A stretch of 64,000 nt of DNA from Pseudomonas putida (GCF_022627325.1 NZ_JAETZZ010000008.1:186001-250000); one strand, 5' to 3'; positions 45,642-55,522 are shown, counted from the first letter of the stretch. The notes: generated by a model from the sequence alone, not told the origin. Numbers and translations are program-made.

Positions 45642-47024
45642 TCAGGCAGGCTGCGCCACCGCCCTGGCACCGCGCTGAGTCAGCGAAACCAGCAAGATGA
45701 ACAAGGTCACCCCGGCCGTCATCAGGGTCTCGTAACGGTACGCATCACTGAACAGCATATAGCCCAGCACCATCACGATCGTGCCGATCACCAGCCAGGT
45801 CAGCCAGGGGAATAGCCACATCTTCAGCTCCAGCGCACGCCCCTCTCGATCGGCACGGGCCCGCATGCGCAATTGCGATACGGCAATCACCAGGTACACC
45901 AGCAAGGCAATCGCACCGGTGGTCGACAGCAGGAAGCCGAACACCTTGCCGGGGAACACGTAGTTGACGAAGCAGCCGGCAAAGCCTGCCAGGGTCGAGA
46001 AGACCACCGCAACGGTCGGCACGCCGGCACCGGAAATACGTTTGGTCATGCTCAGCGCCTGGCCACGGGCACCCAGGGAATACAGCATGCGCGAAGCGGT
46101 ATACAGGCCGGAGTTCATGCAACTGGTGACCGCCACCAGCACCACCAGGTCGACCAGCAATTTCGCACCGGGCACATTCAGCACCTCAAGCACCCGCTGG
46201 AACGAACCCACCGCCTTGAGTTGCGGATCGTTCCAGGCCACCAGCGACACCACCAGGAAGATCGAGGCCAGGTAGAAGATGGCGATGCGGTACACCACCA
46301 GGTTGGTGGCGCGGCGGATCTTGTCTTTCGGGTTGGCGGTCTCGTCAGCGGCAATGGTGACGATCTCGGCGCCGAAGAACGAGAAGATGGTGATCAACAC
46401 GCCACCGAGCACGGTACCGAAGCCATTGGGCATGAACCCACCGCTGTCCCAGAGCCGGCTCACCCCTGAGACCTCGGCCAGTGGCCAGAAGCCGAACACA
46501 GCCAGGCTGCAGACCACGATGAAGGCAATGATCGCGACCACCTTGACCAAGGCAAACCAGTACTCGAACGCACCGAAGTTCTTCACGCTGACCAGGTTGG
46601 TGCCCGACAGCACGAACATGATCAGGAAGGCGAATAACCACGACGGTACCGCTGGGAAGTAGGCGTGCAGGATGTCAGCACCGGCGATGGCTTCGACCGG
46701 GATGATCAGCACCCAGAACCACCAGTAGAGCCAGCCGATGGTGAACCCTGCCCAGGGGCCGATGGCCTCGGAGGCGTAAGTCGAGAAGGAACCGCTGTTG
46801 GGGTTGGCAATGGCCATTTCGCCGAGCATGCGCATCACCAGCAACACCAACAGGCCCGTCATGGCGTAGGAGATGAGAATGGCCGGGCCAGCGGTGGCAA
46901 TGGCATTTGAGGAACCGATGAACAAGCCGGCGCCAATGATGCCGGCGATGGAAATCATCGACACCTGACGGGAGGTCAGGCCGTGCTGCAGGGAACGCTG
47001 TTTCTTGTTTTCTAGCGAAGCCAT
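45642..47024 (-). CDS. GABA-permease-like amino acid transporter
   Basis: 460-residue APC-superfamily permease (amino-acid transporter AAT family) with about 12 membrane segments. N-terminus LQHGLTSRQVSMISIAGIIG AGLFIGSS and EIVTIAADETANPKDKIRRA are closest to GabP. Start at 47024 has GAGGG upstream; the longer frame to 47225 is implausible. It is divergent from a LysR gene, and a GabT-like aminotransferase follows that regulator, which supports 4-aminobutyrate or a related omega-amino acid as substrate. Confidence 0.85.
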   Translation of the reverse strand: MASLENKKQRSLQHGLTSRQVSMISIAGIIGAGLFIGSSNAIATAGPAILISYAMTGLLVLLVMRMLGEMAIANPNSGSFSTYASEAIGPWAGFTIGWLYWWFWVLIIPVEAIAGADILHAYFPAVPSWLFAFLIMFVLSGTNLVSVKNFGAFEYWFALVKVVAIIAFIVVCSLAVFGFWPLAEVSGVSRLWDSGGFMPNGFGTVLGGVLITIFSFFGAEIVTIAADETANPKDKIRRATNLVVYRIAIFYLASIFLVVSLVAWNDPQLKAVGSFQRVLEVLNVPGAKLLVDLVVLVAVTSCMNSGLYTASRMLYSLGARGQALSMTKRISGAGVPTVAVVFSTLAGFAGCFVNYVFPGKVFGFLLSTTGAIALLVYLVIAVSQLRMRARADREGRALELKMWLFPWLTWLVIGTIVMVLGYMLFSDAYRYETLMTAGVTLFILLVSLTQRGARAVAQPA

Positions 47025-47228
47025 GGAGAACCCTCGAATGGGTCGGCCGTCGCAGGGACGGCTGAAAAAGTTGGAGCAGAATTCATCTAAGTCGTGATGC
47101 TGTTTTTCTTGTTTTGCAGTTGCCGGCGGTGCACTTTCCTCCTCTTCGCAGTACCGGTTGTCATCGTTGATCCAGGTCAGTATTAATCTATAGGGCGAGG
47201 TCAACAAACGACCTTTTCGAAGCACATG

Positions 47229-47243
47229 ATTCCAGTATGGAAT
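47229..47243. promoter_or_regulatory. Candidate operator of the divergent LysR regulator
   Basis: Perfect dyad ATTCCA-gta-TGGAAT between the permease and LysR genes. The TGGAAT half recurs twice upstream of the aminotransferase gene (48193-48198 and 48223-48228). Pattern-based inference. Confidence 0.45.
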
Positions 47244-47278
47244 GAACTCCTTCCTTTTTTGCTCGGTACGCGCCTGCC

Positions 47279-48175
47279 ATGTCCAAACGCCTGATGCCCT
47301 CGACTACCGCCCTGCAGTGTTTCGAAGCGGCCGCCCGCCACCTGAGCTTCACCCGGGCGGCGCAAGAGCTGCACCTGACCCAGAGCGCCGTCAGCAAGCA
47401 GGTCGCGCAGCTTGAAGAACTGCTTGCACACTCGCTGTTCCAGCGCGTTCGTCGGCGCCTGCACCTGACCCCGGCCGGCGCCCTGTACCTGACCGAAGTG
47501 AACAAGATCCTCAACCAGATCGACATTTCCAGCCGCTACATCCTCAGCTATGGCGACGAAACCGAAGTGCTGCGCATCGCCACCCAGCCCACCTTCGGTG
47601 CTCGCTGGCTGGTGCCCAGGCTCAGGGGCTTCGGTGACCGCTACCCGCGCATCCACCTGGACATCCGCAACGAGCTGGAGCCCTTCGACCTGGCGCAGGC
47701 CAAGGCGGACATCGCCTTCTTTTTCGGCCAGGGCACCTGGCCGGGGGCGACCTGCATCGAACTGTTCAGCGAAGAAGTGGTGCCGGTGTGCGCACCGCAG
47801 CTACAGGCCAGGCACCGCTTCGACAGTGCCCAGGCCCTCACCGAGCACCGCTTGCTGCAATGCGCATCTCGCCCGGAAGCCTGGCACGAATGGTTTCTGG
47901 GGCTGGGCCTGCACAGCCAGAACAGCTACCACGGGCCACGGTTCGACACGTTCTACCTGTGCATCCGTGCGGCCATCGCAGGTTGCGGCATCGCCCTGAT
48001 CCCGCGCTACCTGGTGGCCGAGGAGTTGAGCGAAGGCAAGCTGGTAGTGGCCTGGGACCACCCGGTGGCGAGCAATGGGCGGCACTTCATCGCCCATGCC
48101 GAGCACGCGGCAGAGGTACCGAAGATCAGGGCCTTCGTGCAGTGGATTGGTGAACGCGTGGCAGAGGGAGACTGA
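47279..48175 (+). CDS. LysR family regulator (GcvA-like)
   Basis: 298-residue LysR protein: HTH at residues 1-62 (STTALQCFEAAARHLSFTRA, LTQSAVSKQVAQLE) and a substrate-binding domain resembling GcvA-type regulators (IATQPTFGARWLVPRLRGFG). It lies between the divergent permease and the co-directional aminotransferase and is their likely activator, with an omega-amino acid as plausible inducer. Confidence 0.9.
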   Translation: MSKRLMPSTTALQCFEAAARHLSFTRAAQELHLTQSAVSKQVAQLEELLAHSLFQRVRRRLHLTPAGALYLTEVNKILNQIDISSRYILSYGDETEVLRIATQPTFGARWLVPRLRGFGDRYPRIHLDIRNELEPFDLAQAKADIAFFFGQGTWPGATCIELFSEEVVPVCAPQLQARHRFDSAQALTEHRLLQCASRPEAWHEWFLGLGLHSQNSYHGPRFDTFYLCIRAAIAGCGIALIPRYLVAEELSEGKLVVAWDHPVASNGRHFIAHAEHAAEVPKIRAFVQWIGERVAEGD

Positions 48176-48186
48176 CCAAGTTCGCG

Positions 48187-48228
48187 AATCCATGGAATGA
48201 TCGCAATCGAATAATTCGTTTGTGGAAT
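48187..48228. promoter_or_regulatory. Repeated TGGAAT half-sites upstream of the aminotransferase
   Basis: AATCCATGGAAT (48187-48198) and a second TGGAAT (48223-48228), 30 bp apart, match the arms of the dyad at 47229. This supports a common LysR-regulated regulon. Spacing differs from the first site, so this is tentative. Confidence 0.35.
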
Positions 48229-48280
48229 AGCACTTCGACGCGCTTCGATAGTAAGAAACTCGAACAAGGTCTGCGTGCCC

Positions 48281-49525
48281 ATGAATCTGGAAAGTATCAG
48301 CCAATCCATTGCCATCGTTCATCCGATTACACTTTCCCATGGCCGTAATGCCGAAGTCTGGGATACCGACGGCAAACGTTACATCGACTTCGTCGGCGGC
48401 ATTGGCGTGCTCAACCTGGGCCACTGCAACCCGGCCGTGGTCGCGGCCATCCAGGCCCAGGCCACGCGCCTGACCCACTCTGCCTTCAACGCGGCCCCTC
48501 ACGGCCCTTACCTGGAGCTCATGGAGCGCCTGCGCGCGTTCGTGCCGGTCAGCTACCCGCTGGCCGGCATGTTGACCAACAGCGGCGCAGAAGCAGCAGA
48601 AAACGCCCTCAAGGTCGCCCGCGGTGCCACCGGCAAGCGCGCCATCATCGCCTTCGATGGCGGCTTTCATGGCCGCACACTGGCCACCCTGAACCTCAAC
48701 GGCAAGGTCGCGCCCTACAAACAAAGGGTCGGTGAACTGCCGGGGCCGGTCTACCACCTGCCCTACCCCAGCGCCGACACCGGAGTCACCTGCGAGCAGG
48801 CGCTCCAGGCCATGGACCGCCTGTTCAGCGTCGAGCTTGCGGTCGAGGACGTGGCGGCGTTCATCCTGGAGCCGGTGCAAGGCGAAGGCGGCTTCCTCGC
48901 CCTGGACCCGGCCTTTGCCCAGGCGCTGCGCCGGTTCTGCGACGAGCGCGGGATCCTGATCATCATCGACGAGATCCAGTCGGGTTTCGGCCGCACCGGG
49001 CAGCGCTTCGCCTTCCCGCGGCTGGGCATCGAGCCGGATTTGCTGCTGTTGGCCAAGAGTATTGCCGGTGGCCTGCCGCTGGGGGCGGTGGTCGGGCGCC
49101 AGGCGTTGATGGCTGCGCTGCCCAAGGGCGGCCTCGGCGGGACCTATTCGGGCAATCCGATTGCCTGTGCGGCGGCGCTGGCAAGCCTGGCGCAGATGAC
49201 GGATGAGAACATTGCCACATGGGGCGAGCGCCAGGAGCAGGCCATCGTCAGCCACGTAGAACGCTGGCAGCAACGCTTCCCGTTCATCGGGCGCCTGACA
49301 GGCGTCGGTGCGATGCGCGGGATCGAGTTCGTCAATGCCGACGGCAGCCCTGCCCCCGCTCAGCTGGCCAAGGTCATGGACGCGGCGAGGGCCAAAGGCC
49401 TGTTGCTGATGCCCAGCGGCAAGGCGCGCCACATCATTCGCCTGCTGGCCCCCCTGACCATCGAAGCCGAGGTGCTCGAAGAAGGGTTGAACATCTTCGA
49501 GCAGTGCCTGGCGGAGTTGAACTGA
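48281..49525 (+). CDS. GabT-like class III aminotransferase
   Basis: 414-residue PLP-dependent aminotransferase, class III, closest in pattern to 4-aminobutyrate-2-oxoglutarate transaminases (IDFVGGIGVLNLGHCNPAVV, TNSGAEAAENALKVARGATG, IIIDEIQSGFGRTGQRFAFP). The PLP lysine is K259 in LLAKSIAGGLPLGAV. ATG 48281 is preferred over GTG 48275 for its spacing to AAGG. With the GabP-like permease it would feed GABA or a related amine into succinate semialdehyde; no semialdehyde dehydrogenase is adjacent. Confidence 0.88.
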   Translation: MNLESISQSIAIVHPITLSHGRNAEVWDTDGKRYIDFVGGIGVLNLGHCNPAVVAAIQAQATRLTHSAFNAAPHGPYLELMERLRAFVPVSYPLAGMLTNSGAEAAENALKVARGATGKRAIIAFDGGFHGRTLATLNLNGKVAPYKQRVGELPGPVYHLPYPSADTGVTCEQALQAMDRLFSVELAVEDVAAFILEPVQGEGGFLALDPAFAQALRRFCDERGILIIIDEIQSGFGRTGQRFAFPRLGIEPDLLLLAKSIAGGLPLGAVVGRQALMAALPKGGLGGTYSGNPIACAAALASLAQMTDENIATWGERQEQAIVSHVERWQQRFPFIGRLTGVGAMRGIEFVNADGSPAPAQLAKVMDAARAKGLLLMPSGKARHIIRLLAPLTIEAEVLEEGLNIFEQCLAELN

Positions 49526-49528
49526 GGC

Positions 49529-49831
49529 TTACAGGCCCAGCTCCTGCGGGGTCAGCATGTCGGACTCGAAAGCGATCCAGCCGCCTTCGAGTTCGGCGTG
49601 GCCGTTGACGATCGGACCGTAGTAGGTGAGGCCGTTCTCAAGCGTCACGCAGATATGCGTGGCCGGTTTTTCCGGGGCCGCGAGCGTGCCGACGAAATGC
49701 ACCTTCTTCAGGGTTTCGGTCACGGCTTCCAGGCCAACACGCATGCTGGGGTTTTCCGAGGCCTCGACATCGCCCCCACGGTCTTCGGCGCTGATGGTGA
49801 CGGTGGCGGTGTACGGGAACTGGGTGCTCAA
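49529..49831 (-). CDS. Hypothetical protein, 100 aa, TTG start
   Basis: Small soluble beta-rich protein (FPYTATVTISAEDRGGDVEA, ICVTLENGLTYYGPIVNGHA). No domain recognised. Translation appears to start at TTG 49831, with GAGGTAA 6 bp upstream and no usable ATG nearby. It converges on the aminotransferase gene with 3 bp between. Confidence 0.7.
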   Translation of the reverse strand: MSTQFPYTATVTISAEDRGGDVEASENPSMRVGLEAVTETLKKVHFVGTLAAPEKPATHICVTLENGLTYYGPIVNGHAELEGGWIAFESDMLTPQELGL

Positions 49832-49970
49832 GCGGGGTTACCTCGGTATTGGATGCAGGCTTGCGGGCGCGTAGATTACGGCAGCTGTACGCTGTTGTCT
49901 CTAATGGCCTCCCCCGGCTTGATCTGTTAGGGTGCGCGCCGATGCACGCCACACCACACGAGGACACCGA

Positions 49971-50396
49971 GTGAGCGCCGAAGAACCCCTGATCGCCGAC
50001 CTGTTCGAGGTCGACAAACGCCTGACCCTCAAGCCCGTCGTGGACTTCAACAGCTACCTGCGCAACGCGTTTGGCGAAGGCCCGTGCCGCTGCCACCGCT
50101 GCAGCGAAGGTGGCGACGAAAGCACCTATACCCACGCCCACAGTTTCCTGTTCGAGGGCGGCCAGTGGCACCGACGTTTCGCCAGCACCGCCGGCAGCGA
50201 CGTCGCGCAGGTACTGAAAAAAGCCTGGCTGTCGTACACCAAGGCTGACCTGCCCTTGGTCGGGGCCCTAGACCTTGCCACTCTCAAGACCTTTACCGAA
50301 GCGGCGTTGCATGAGCGCCTGCTGGCCCTGCTGCCCGCCAGCGGCCTTGCCCGCGAAGTGGACGGCCAGTGGCTGCTGCAAGCCCAGGCCGACTGA
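49971..50396 (+). CDS. Hypothetical protein, 141 aa, GTG start
   Basis: Soluble protein starting at GTG 49971 with GAGGAC 5 bp upstream (SAEEPLIADLFEVDKRLTLK). It contains a CRCHRC motif (GEGPCRCHRCSEGGD) that could bind a metal, and the rest is helical. No family recognised. It lies 73 bp upstream of the EF-G gene in the same orientation. Confidence 0.7.
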   Translation: MSAEEPLIADLFEVDKRLTLKPVVDFNSYLRNAFGEGPCRCHRCSEGGDESTYTHAHSFLFEGGQWHRRFASTAGSDVAQVLKKAWLSYTKADLPLVGALDLATLKTFTEAALHERLLALLPASGLAREVDGQWLLQAQAD

Positions 50397-50414
50397 CGGC
50401 CCGGCGGTAAAGCA

Positions 50415-50447
50415 GGATTCTCCCGCTCTGCTACCTTGGGAGAATCC
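50415..50447 (+). promoter_or_regulatory. Perfect inverted repeat in the EF-G leader
   Basis: GGATTCTCCC (50415-50424) and GGGAGAATCC (50438-50447) form an exact 10-bp stem with a 13-base loop, 22 bp before the EF-G start. There is no T-run after it, so it is more likely an operator or leader structure than an intrinsic terminator. Confidence 0.5.
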
Positions 50448-50469
50448 GCTCATCCGCAGGTAGTCCGTC

Positions 50470-52581
50470 ATGGCCCGTACAACGCCCATCGAGCTGTACC
50501 GCAACATTGGTATCGTCGCCCACGTGGATGCCGGCAAGACCACGACCACCGAGCGCATCCTGTTCTACACCGGGGTCAACCACAAGATGGGCGAGGTGCA
50601 TGATGGTGCCGCGACCATGGACTGGATGGCCCAGGAGCAGGAGCGCGGCATCACCATCACTTCGGCGGCGACCACGGCCTTCTGGCAGGGCTCGACCAAG
50701 CAGTTCGCCGACAAGTACCGTTTCAACATCATCGACACCCCCGGCCACGTCGACTTCACCATCGAGGTGGAACGTTCGCTGCGCGTGCTCGATGGCGCCG
50801 TGGTGGTGTTCAGCGGTGCCGACGGGGTGGAGCCACAGTCCGAGACCGTGTGGCGGCAGGCCAACAAGTATCACGTCCCGCGCCTGGCCTATATCAACAA
50901 GATGGACCGCCAGGGCGCGGACTTCCTGCGCGTGGTCAAACAGATCGACAAGCGCCTGGGGCACCACCCGGTACCGATCCAGCTGGCCATCGGCAGCGAA
51001 GAAAACTTCATCGGTCAGATCGACCTGGTGAAGATGAAGGCGATCTACTGGAACGACGCCGACCATGGCACCACCTACCGCGAAGAAGAAATCCCGGACG
51101 AACTCAAAGCATTGGCTGACGAATGGCGCGCGCACATGGTCGAGGCGGCGGCCGAGGCCAATGACGAGTTGACCACGAAGTTTCTCGATGGCGAGGAACT
51201 GAGCATCGAGGAGATCAAGGCCGCCCTGCGCCAGCGCACCATTGCCAACGAAATCGTGCCGACCATCCTTGGCTCATCGTTCAAGAACAAAGGCGTGCCG
51301 CTGATGCTCGATGCGGTGATCGACTACCTGCCAGCGCCCTCCGAGATCCCGGCAATCAAGGGCACCGACCCGGACGACGAAGATAAGCACCTGGAACGCC
51401 ACGCCGACGACAAAGAACCGTTCTCGGCCCTGGCGTTCAAGATCGCCACCGACCCTTTCGTCGGTACGCTCACGTTCGCCCGGGTGTACTCCGGCGTGCT
51501 CAGTTCCGGCAATGCAGTGCTCAATTCGGTCAAAGGCAAGAAAGAACGGATTGGCCGGATGGTGCAGATGCATGCCAACCAACGTGCTGAAATCAAGGAC
51601 GTATGCGCCGGTGACATCGCGGCCTTGATCGGCATGAAGGACGTGACGACCGGCGACACGCTGTGCGACATGGACAAACCTATCATCCTCGAGCGCATGG
51701 ACTTCCCGGACCCGGTGATCTCCGTGGCCGTAGAACCCAAAACCAAAGCCGACCAGGAAAAAATGGGCATCGCCCTGGGCAAGCTGGCCCAGGAAGACCC
51801 CTCGTTCCGCGTGCGCACCGATGAGGAGACTGGCCAGACCATCATCTCCGGCATGGGCGAACTGCACCTGGATATCATCGTCGACCGCATGCGGCGTGAG
51901 TTCAACGTCGAGGCCAATATCGGCAAGCCCCAGGTGGCCTACCGCGAGAAGATCCGCAACACCTGCGAGATCGAGGGCCGCTTCGTTCGCCAGTCCGGCG
52001 GGCGCGGCCAGTATGGGCACTGCTGGATCCGCTTTGCGCCAGGTGATGAAGGTAAGGAAGGCCTGGAGTTCATCAACGAAATCGTTGGCGGTGTGATACC
52101 GCGCGAGTACATCCCGGCGATTCAGAAAGGCATCGAGGAGCAGATGAAGAACGGCGTGCTTGCCGGCTACCCACTGATCAACCTCAAGGCTGCGGTATAC
52201 GACGGCTCGTATCACGACGTCGATTCCAACGAGATGGCCTACAAGATCGCCGCCTCCATGGCCACCAAGCAACTGTCGCAAAAAGGTGGGGCGGTGTTGC
52301 TGGAGCCGGTGATGAAGGTCGAGGTGGTCACGCCCGAAGAATACCAGGGCGACATCATGGGTGACCTTAGCCGGCGCCGGGGCATGATCCAGGATGGCGA
52401 CGAGACGCCCGCCGGCAAGGTGATCCGTGCCGAGGTGCCACTGGGAGAAATGTTCGGCTACGCCACCTCGATGCGCTCGATGACTCAGGGGCGCGCCAGC
52501 TACACGATGGAGTTCACCCGTTATGCCGAGGCGCCGGCGAGCATTGCAGACGGGATTGTGAAGAAGAATCGCGGGGAGTGA
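50470..52581 (+). CDS. fusA: Translation elongation factor G, isolated copy
   Basis: 703-residue EF-G, the GTPase driving ribosomal translocation. G1 is [15 protein letters not shown], switch II region [21 protein letters not shown]4 YINKMDR; domain IV contains [16 protein letters not shown]. It is not flanked by rpsL/rpsG/tuf as the housekeeping str-operon copy is, so it is probably the second Pseudomonas EF-G (EF-G2/FusB type). Preceded by an inverted repeat and followed by REP elements. Confidence 0.95.
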   Translation: MARTTPIELYRNIGIVAHVDAGKTTTTERILFYTGVNHKMGEVHDGAATMDWMAQEQERGITITSAATTAFWQGSTKQFADKYRFNIIDTPGHVDFTIEVERSLRVLDGAVVVFSGADGVEPQSETVWRQANKYHVPRLAYINKMDRQGADFLRVVKQIDKRLGHHPVPIQLAIGSEENFIGQIDLVKMKAIYWNDADHGTTYREEEIPDELKALADEWRAHMVEAAAEANDELTTKFLDGEELSIEEIKAALRQRTIANEIVPTILGSSFKNKGVPLMLDAVIDYLPAPSEIPAIKGTDPDDEDKHLERHADDKEPFSALAFKIATDPFVGTLTFARVYSGVLSSGNAVLNSVKGKKERIGRMVQMHANQRAEIKDVCAGDIAALIGMKDVTTGDTLCDMDKPIILERMDFPDPVISVAVEPKTKADQEKMGIALGKLAQEDPSFRVRTDEETGQTIISGMGELHLDIIVDRMRREFNVEANIGKPQVAYREKIRNTCEIEGRFVRQSGGRGQYGHCWIRFAPGDEGKEGLEFINEIVGGVIPREYIPAIQKGIEEQMKNGVLAGYPLINLKAAVYDGSYHDVDSNEMAYKIAASMATKQLSQKGGAVLLEPVMKVEVVTPEEYQGDIMGDLSRRRGMIQDGDETPAGKVIRAEVPLGEMFGYATSMRSMTQGRASYTMEFTRYAEAPASIADGIVKKNRGE

Positions 52582-52605
52582 ACCGCGCGAGGGCTGCGCC
52601 CTCGA

Positions 52606-52732
52606 TCGCCGGCAAGCCGGCTCCCACCTCGCCCGCGCAGCGCTTCAGGGCTGCGCTTTACCTGTGGAAGCAACCGGCTTGCCCGATTTCTAAAAATTGG
52701 CGCAATCCAAGTGGGAGCCGGCTTGCCGGCGA
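52606..52732. repeat. Inverted REP pair
   Basis: TCGCCGGCAAGCCGGCTCCC at 52606 and its exact complement ending at 52732 (22-bp arms, 83 bp apart) lie between the convergent EF-G and SulP genes. This is a REP doublet of the P. putida type. Confidence 0.88.
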
Positions 52733-52759
52733 TAGGGCCGGCACTGCCCCATCAAGAAC

Positions 52760-54202
52760 TCAGTGGTGTTCGCCAGCCCGCTTCAACAGCTTCTTGCAAC
52801 GCTCGGACAGATGCACCACCCGCAGCTGCTTGCCCGCCTTGGCATAGCGCTCGCGCAAGGTCTTCAATGCGGCAATTGCCGAGTAATCGACAAAGCTCAC
52901 ATGCTGGCAATCCAGGGTAACCTTGGCCGGGTCACCCGCCGGGTCGAACTGGTTGAGAAACGGCGTGACCGAGGCGAAGAACAGCGTGCCATGCACCTGG
53001 TAATGCTTGATCCCCTCGGCATCTTCATGGCTGTCGGCATACAGCTCCCGAGCATGCTGCCAGGCAAAATTCACCGCTGCGATGACGATACCGAACAATA
53101 CGGCCGTGGCCAGGTCGGTGAACACCGTGACCACCGTCACAGCGATGATCGCCAGCACATCACTGACCGGCACTTTGTGCAGCACGCGCAAGGACGCCCA
53201 GGCGAAGGTCTGCTGGGCGACCACGAACATCACCCCGACCAGCGCCGCCAACGGAATACGCTCGATCAGCGGCGACAGGAACAGCACGAACAACAAGATC
53301 ATCACCCCCGCCACCACGCCGGACAGCCGGCCGCGGCCATTGGAGCTCAGGTTGATCACCGTCTGGCCGATCATCGCGCAGCCGCCCATGCCACCGCACA
53401 AGCCTGAAACCATGTTGGCCGCCCCCAGAGCCACGCACTCGCGGTCCGGATAGCCGCGGCTCTCGGTAATCTCGTCGGTGAGGTTCAGGGTCAGCAGGGT
53501 CTCCAGCAGGCCGACCATGGCCATCAGCACCGCGTATGGGGCAATGATCTTCAGCGTTTCCAGGTTCCAGGGCACGTCCGGCAGGGCCAGCGCCGGCAGC
53601 CCACCCGCGATGTGCGCCATGTCTCCGAGGGTGCGGGTTGGCAGGTCAAGCAGGTACACCAACACGCCAACGCCGAGGATCGCCACCAGCGCTGGTGGCA
53701 CGGCGCGGGTCAGCTTGGGCAGCACGTACACCACCAGCATGGTCAGCGCCACCAGGCCGATCATCAGCCACAGCGGCGTGCCGCTGAGCCACTGCTCACC
53801 CGCCTTGAAGTGCTCCAGCTGGGCCAGGGCGATGACGATCGCCAGGCCGTTGACGAAGCCAAGCATCACCGGATACGGCACCAGGCGCACCAGCTTACCC
53901 AGGCGCAGCAGGCCGAACAGGACCATCACCACTCCGCCCAACAGCACGGTGGCCAGCAGGTACTGCGCACCGTGCTGCACCACCAGGGCGACGATGACCA
54001 CCGCCATCGAGCCGGCAGCACCGGAGATCATGCCCGGCCGGCCACCGAACAGCGCAGTCAGGGTGCAGATGATGAAGGCGCCGTACAGGCCCATCAGCGG
54101 GTTGAGGTGCGCCACCAGGGCGAAGGCGATGCACTCGGGCACCAGGGCGAATGAAGTGGTCAGGCCGGCGAGCAGGTCGGCGCGAAGTCGGGCGGGTTTC
54201 AT
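52760..54202 (-). CDS. SulP family anion transporter with STAS domain
   Basis: 480-residue SulP protein: 10-12 membrane segments (RADLLAGLTTSFALVPECIA, FGGRPGMISGAAGSMAVVI, GLCGGMGGCAMIGQTVINLS) and a cytoplasmic C-terminal STAS domain at about 385-478 (VTLDCQHVSFVDYSAIAALK). Family members move sulfate, bicarbonate or dicarboxylates; substrate unknown. AGGAT precedes the ATG at 54202; the long in-frame upstream extension is not credible. Confidence 0.92.
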   Translation of the reverse strand: MKPARLRADLLAGLTTSFALVPECIAFALVAHLNPLMGLYGAFIICTLTALFGGRPGMISGAAGSMAVVIVALVVQHGAQYLLATVLLGGVVMVLFGLLRLGKLVRLVPYPVMLGFVNGLAIVIALAQLEHFKAGEQWLSGTPLWLMIGLVALTMLVVYVLPKLTRAVPPALVAILGVGVLVYLLDLPTRTLGDMAHIAGGLPALALPDVPWNLETLKIIAPYAVLMAMVGLLETLLTLNLTDEITESRGYPDRECVALGAANMVSGLCGGMGGCAMIGQTVINLSSNGRGRLSGVVAGVMILLFVLFLSPLIERIPLAALVGVMFVVAQQTFAWASLRVLHKVPVSDVLAIIAVTVVTVFTDLATAVLFGIVIAAVNFAWQHARELYADSHEDAEGIKHYQVHGTLFFASVTPFLNQFDPAGDPAKVTLDCQHVSFVDYSAIAALKTLRERYAKAGKQLRVVHLSERCKKLLKRAGEHH

Positions 54203-54306
54203 GAGTATCCTGTGATGCTGGGCCAGGCGGCCGATACTGGAAAAACAAACGAAGGGCGGGATGTTACGGAATTTGTCTGGCTGAGACCACCGCAAGCAGG
54301 CCAGCC

Positions 54307-55461
54307 CTAGCCGCGCGCCAGCCACTCGGCCATTGCCACATCTTCCAGCGCGTACTCGCCACGATTGGCCTTCCACACCAGCTCCTTTTCCCGCAAGGCA
54401 TCCAGGGCTTTCTGCACATTGGGTGTGGTGGCATTGGCTTGAGCAGCGGCCTGTTCCAGCTTTCGATTGACGTCGATGAAGGTCTGCTCGGTGAAAGGCG
54501 AGAACGGCTGCCGGGCCAGCGTGCGCTCGGCCATCACCGCCAGCACCGCCTGTTGCAAGGCAGACAGCTCGTTCCAGGCACTTTCGTAGTCGCTCCACAC
54601 CCCGGCCTGATGGTTCAACGCGCCGGTGCGCAGCAGCTCGCCAAGGTTACCTGCTTCGCCCAGCCCGATACTCACCTCGGTCAGCAACTTACCGAGCATC
54701 TCCGGGCGCCGGCCCACACGTTCGAAGGCATACTCCAGGTCCTCGGCCTTGAACTGGTTGCTGGCCGCCAGACGGCCATTCCAGACAGCGGTCACGAAGT
54801 CGACGAAGTCCCGCCCCAACAGCGGAAACGCTGTGATGCTGGCACCATAGAATGGCTGCTTGCTCTTGAGCACCAGATTGGCCAGCTTGTCCCGGCTGGA
54901 GCCGGTAAACACCAGGCGCAGCCCATCCGGGCGGTCACCCCGGTTGAGGTGGTCGCGCGCCGCCTTGAGGGCGAACATGGCGTTCAGCCCACCCTCGCTG
55001 TTGAGGGCATGCTGCGCCTCGTCCACTACCAGCACCACCATTTGCCCACACACCTGATGCAAGACCGCAAGCGCCTGGGCCAGTGTGGTACCGGCGGGCA
55101 GTTGCGGCCGGGTGAAATCCCAGCTGAGCGTGCGCAGCAGGTTGATCTTGTCGATACCCGCCTTCTTCGCGGTTTTAGCCAGGGTGCTTTCAAAACGCGC
55201 CAGAGCGCTGCCGATGGCACCACTGATCAACTCGGCAGGGTCGGCATCACGGTCAGACCACAGGTCGACATACACCGGCAGCCAGCCACGTTCCAGGCAG
55301 GCTGGAATGAAGTCGTTGTTCAGGAATGTACTCTTGCCCGTGCGCCGTGGCGCTGCGAGGAACATCCCCGAGCTGTAGTCGACGAACGACTCGCCAGCCA
55401 GGTCCCTTACCAGGGCTTTAGCCAGCTGTTCGCGGCGGAAGATCGGGCGGGCAAGGCTCAT
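54307..55461 (-). CDS. AAA/STAND-type ATP-binding protein
   Basis: 384-residue cytoplasmic ATPase: Walker A APRRTGKSTF (about residues 37-46), Walker B VVLVVDEAQH, sensor-like RLVFTGSSRD. The C-terminal quarter (LSALQQAVLAVMAERTLARQ, NVQKALDALREKELVWKANR) looks like a winged helix, as in archaeal-type ATPases fused to DNA-binding domains. Function unknown. Its ribosome-binding site lies inside the left arm of the 55467-55522 palindrome, pointing to autoregulation. Confidence 0.75.
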   Translation of the reverse strand: MSLARPIFRREQLAKALVRDLAGESFVDYSSGMFLAAPRRTGKSTFLNNDFIPACLERGWLPVYVDLWSDRDADPAELISGAIGSALARFESTLAKTAKKAGIDKINLLRTLSWDFTRPQLPAGTTLAQALAVLHQVCGQMVVLVVDEAQHALNSEGGLNAMFALKAARDHLNRGDRPDGLRLVFTGSSRDKLANLVLKSKQPFYGASITAFPLLGRDFVDFVTAVWNGRLAASNQFKAEDLEYAFERVGRRPEMLGKLLTEVSIGLGEAGNLGELLRTGALNHQAGVWSDYESAWNELSALQQAVLAVMAERTLARQPFSPFTEQTFIDVNRKLEQAAAQANATTPNVQKALDALREKELVWKANRGEYALEDVAMAEWLARG

Positions 55462-55466
55462 GGCAC

Positions 55467-55522
55467 TATCCTGAATTATCCAGACGACTATAATTTATGG
55501 TTTATAGAATAAATTCAGGATA
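55467..55522. promoter_or_regulatory. Nested palindromes in a divergent promoter
   Basis: Outer arms TATCCTGAATT (55467-55477) and AATTCAGGATA (55512-55522) are exact complements. Inside them CTATAA (55488) and TTATAG (55502) form a second dyad. A consensus TATAAT lies at 55489-55494. The left arm covers the ribosome-binding site of the ATPase gene. Looks like an operator controlling both directions. Confidence 0.6.

Noticed and set aside
47801-49432. 543-codon minus-strand frame across lysR and the aminotransferase
   Set aside because: Crosses two convincing plus-strand genes and their promoter; no protein features.
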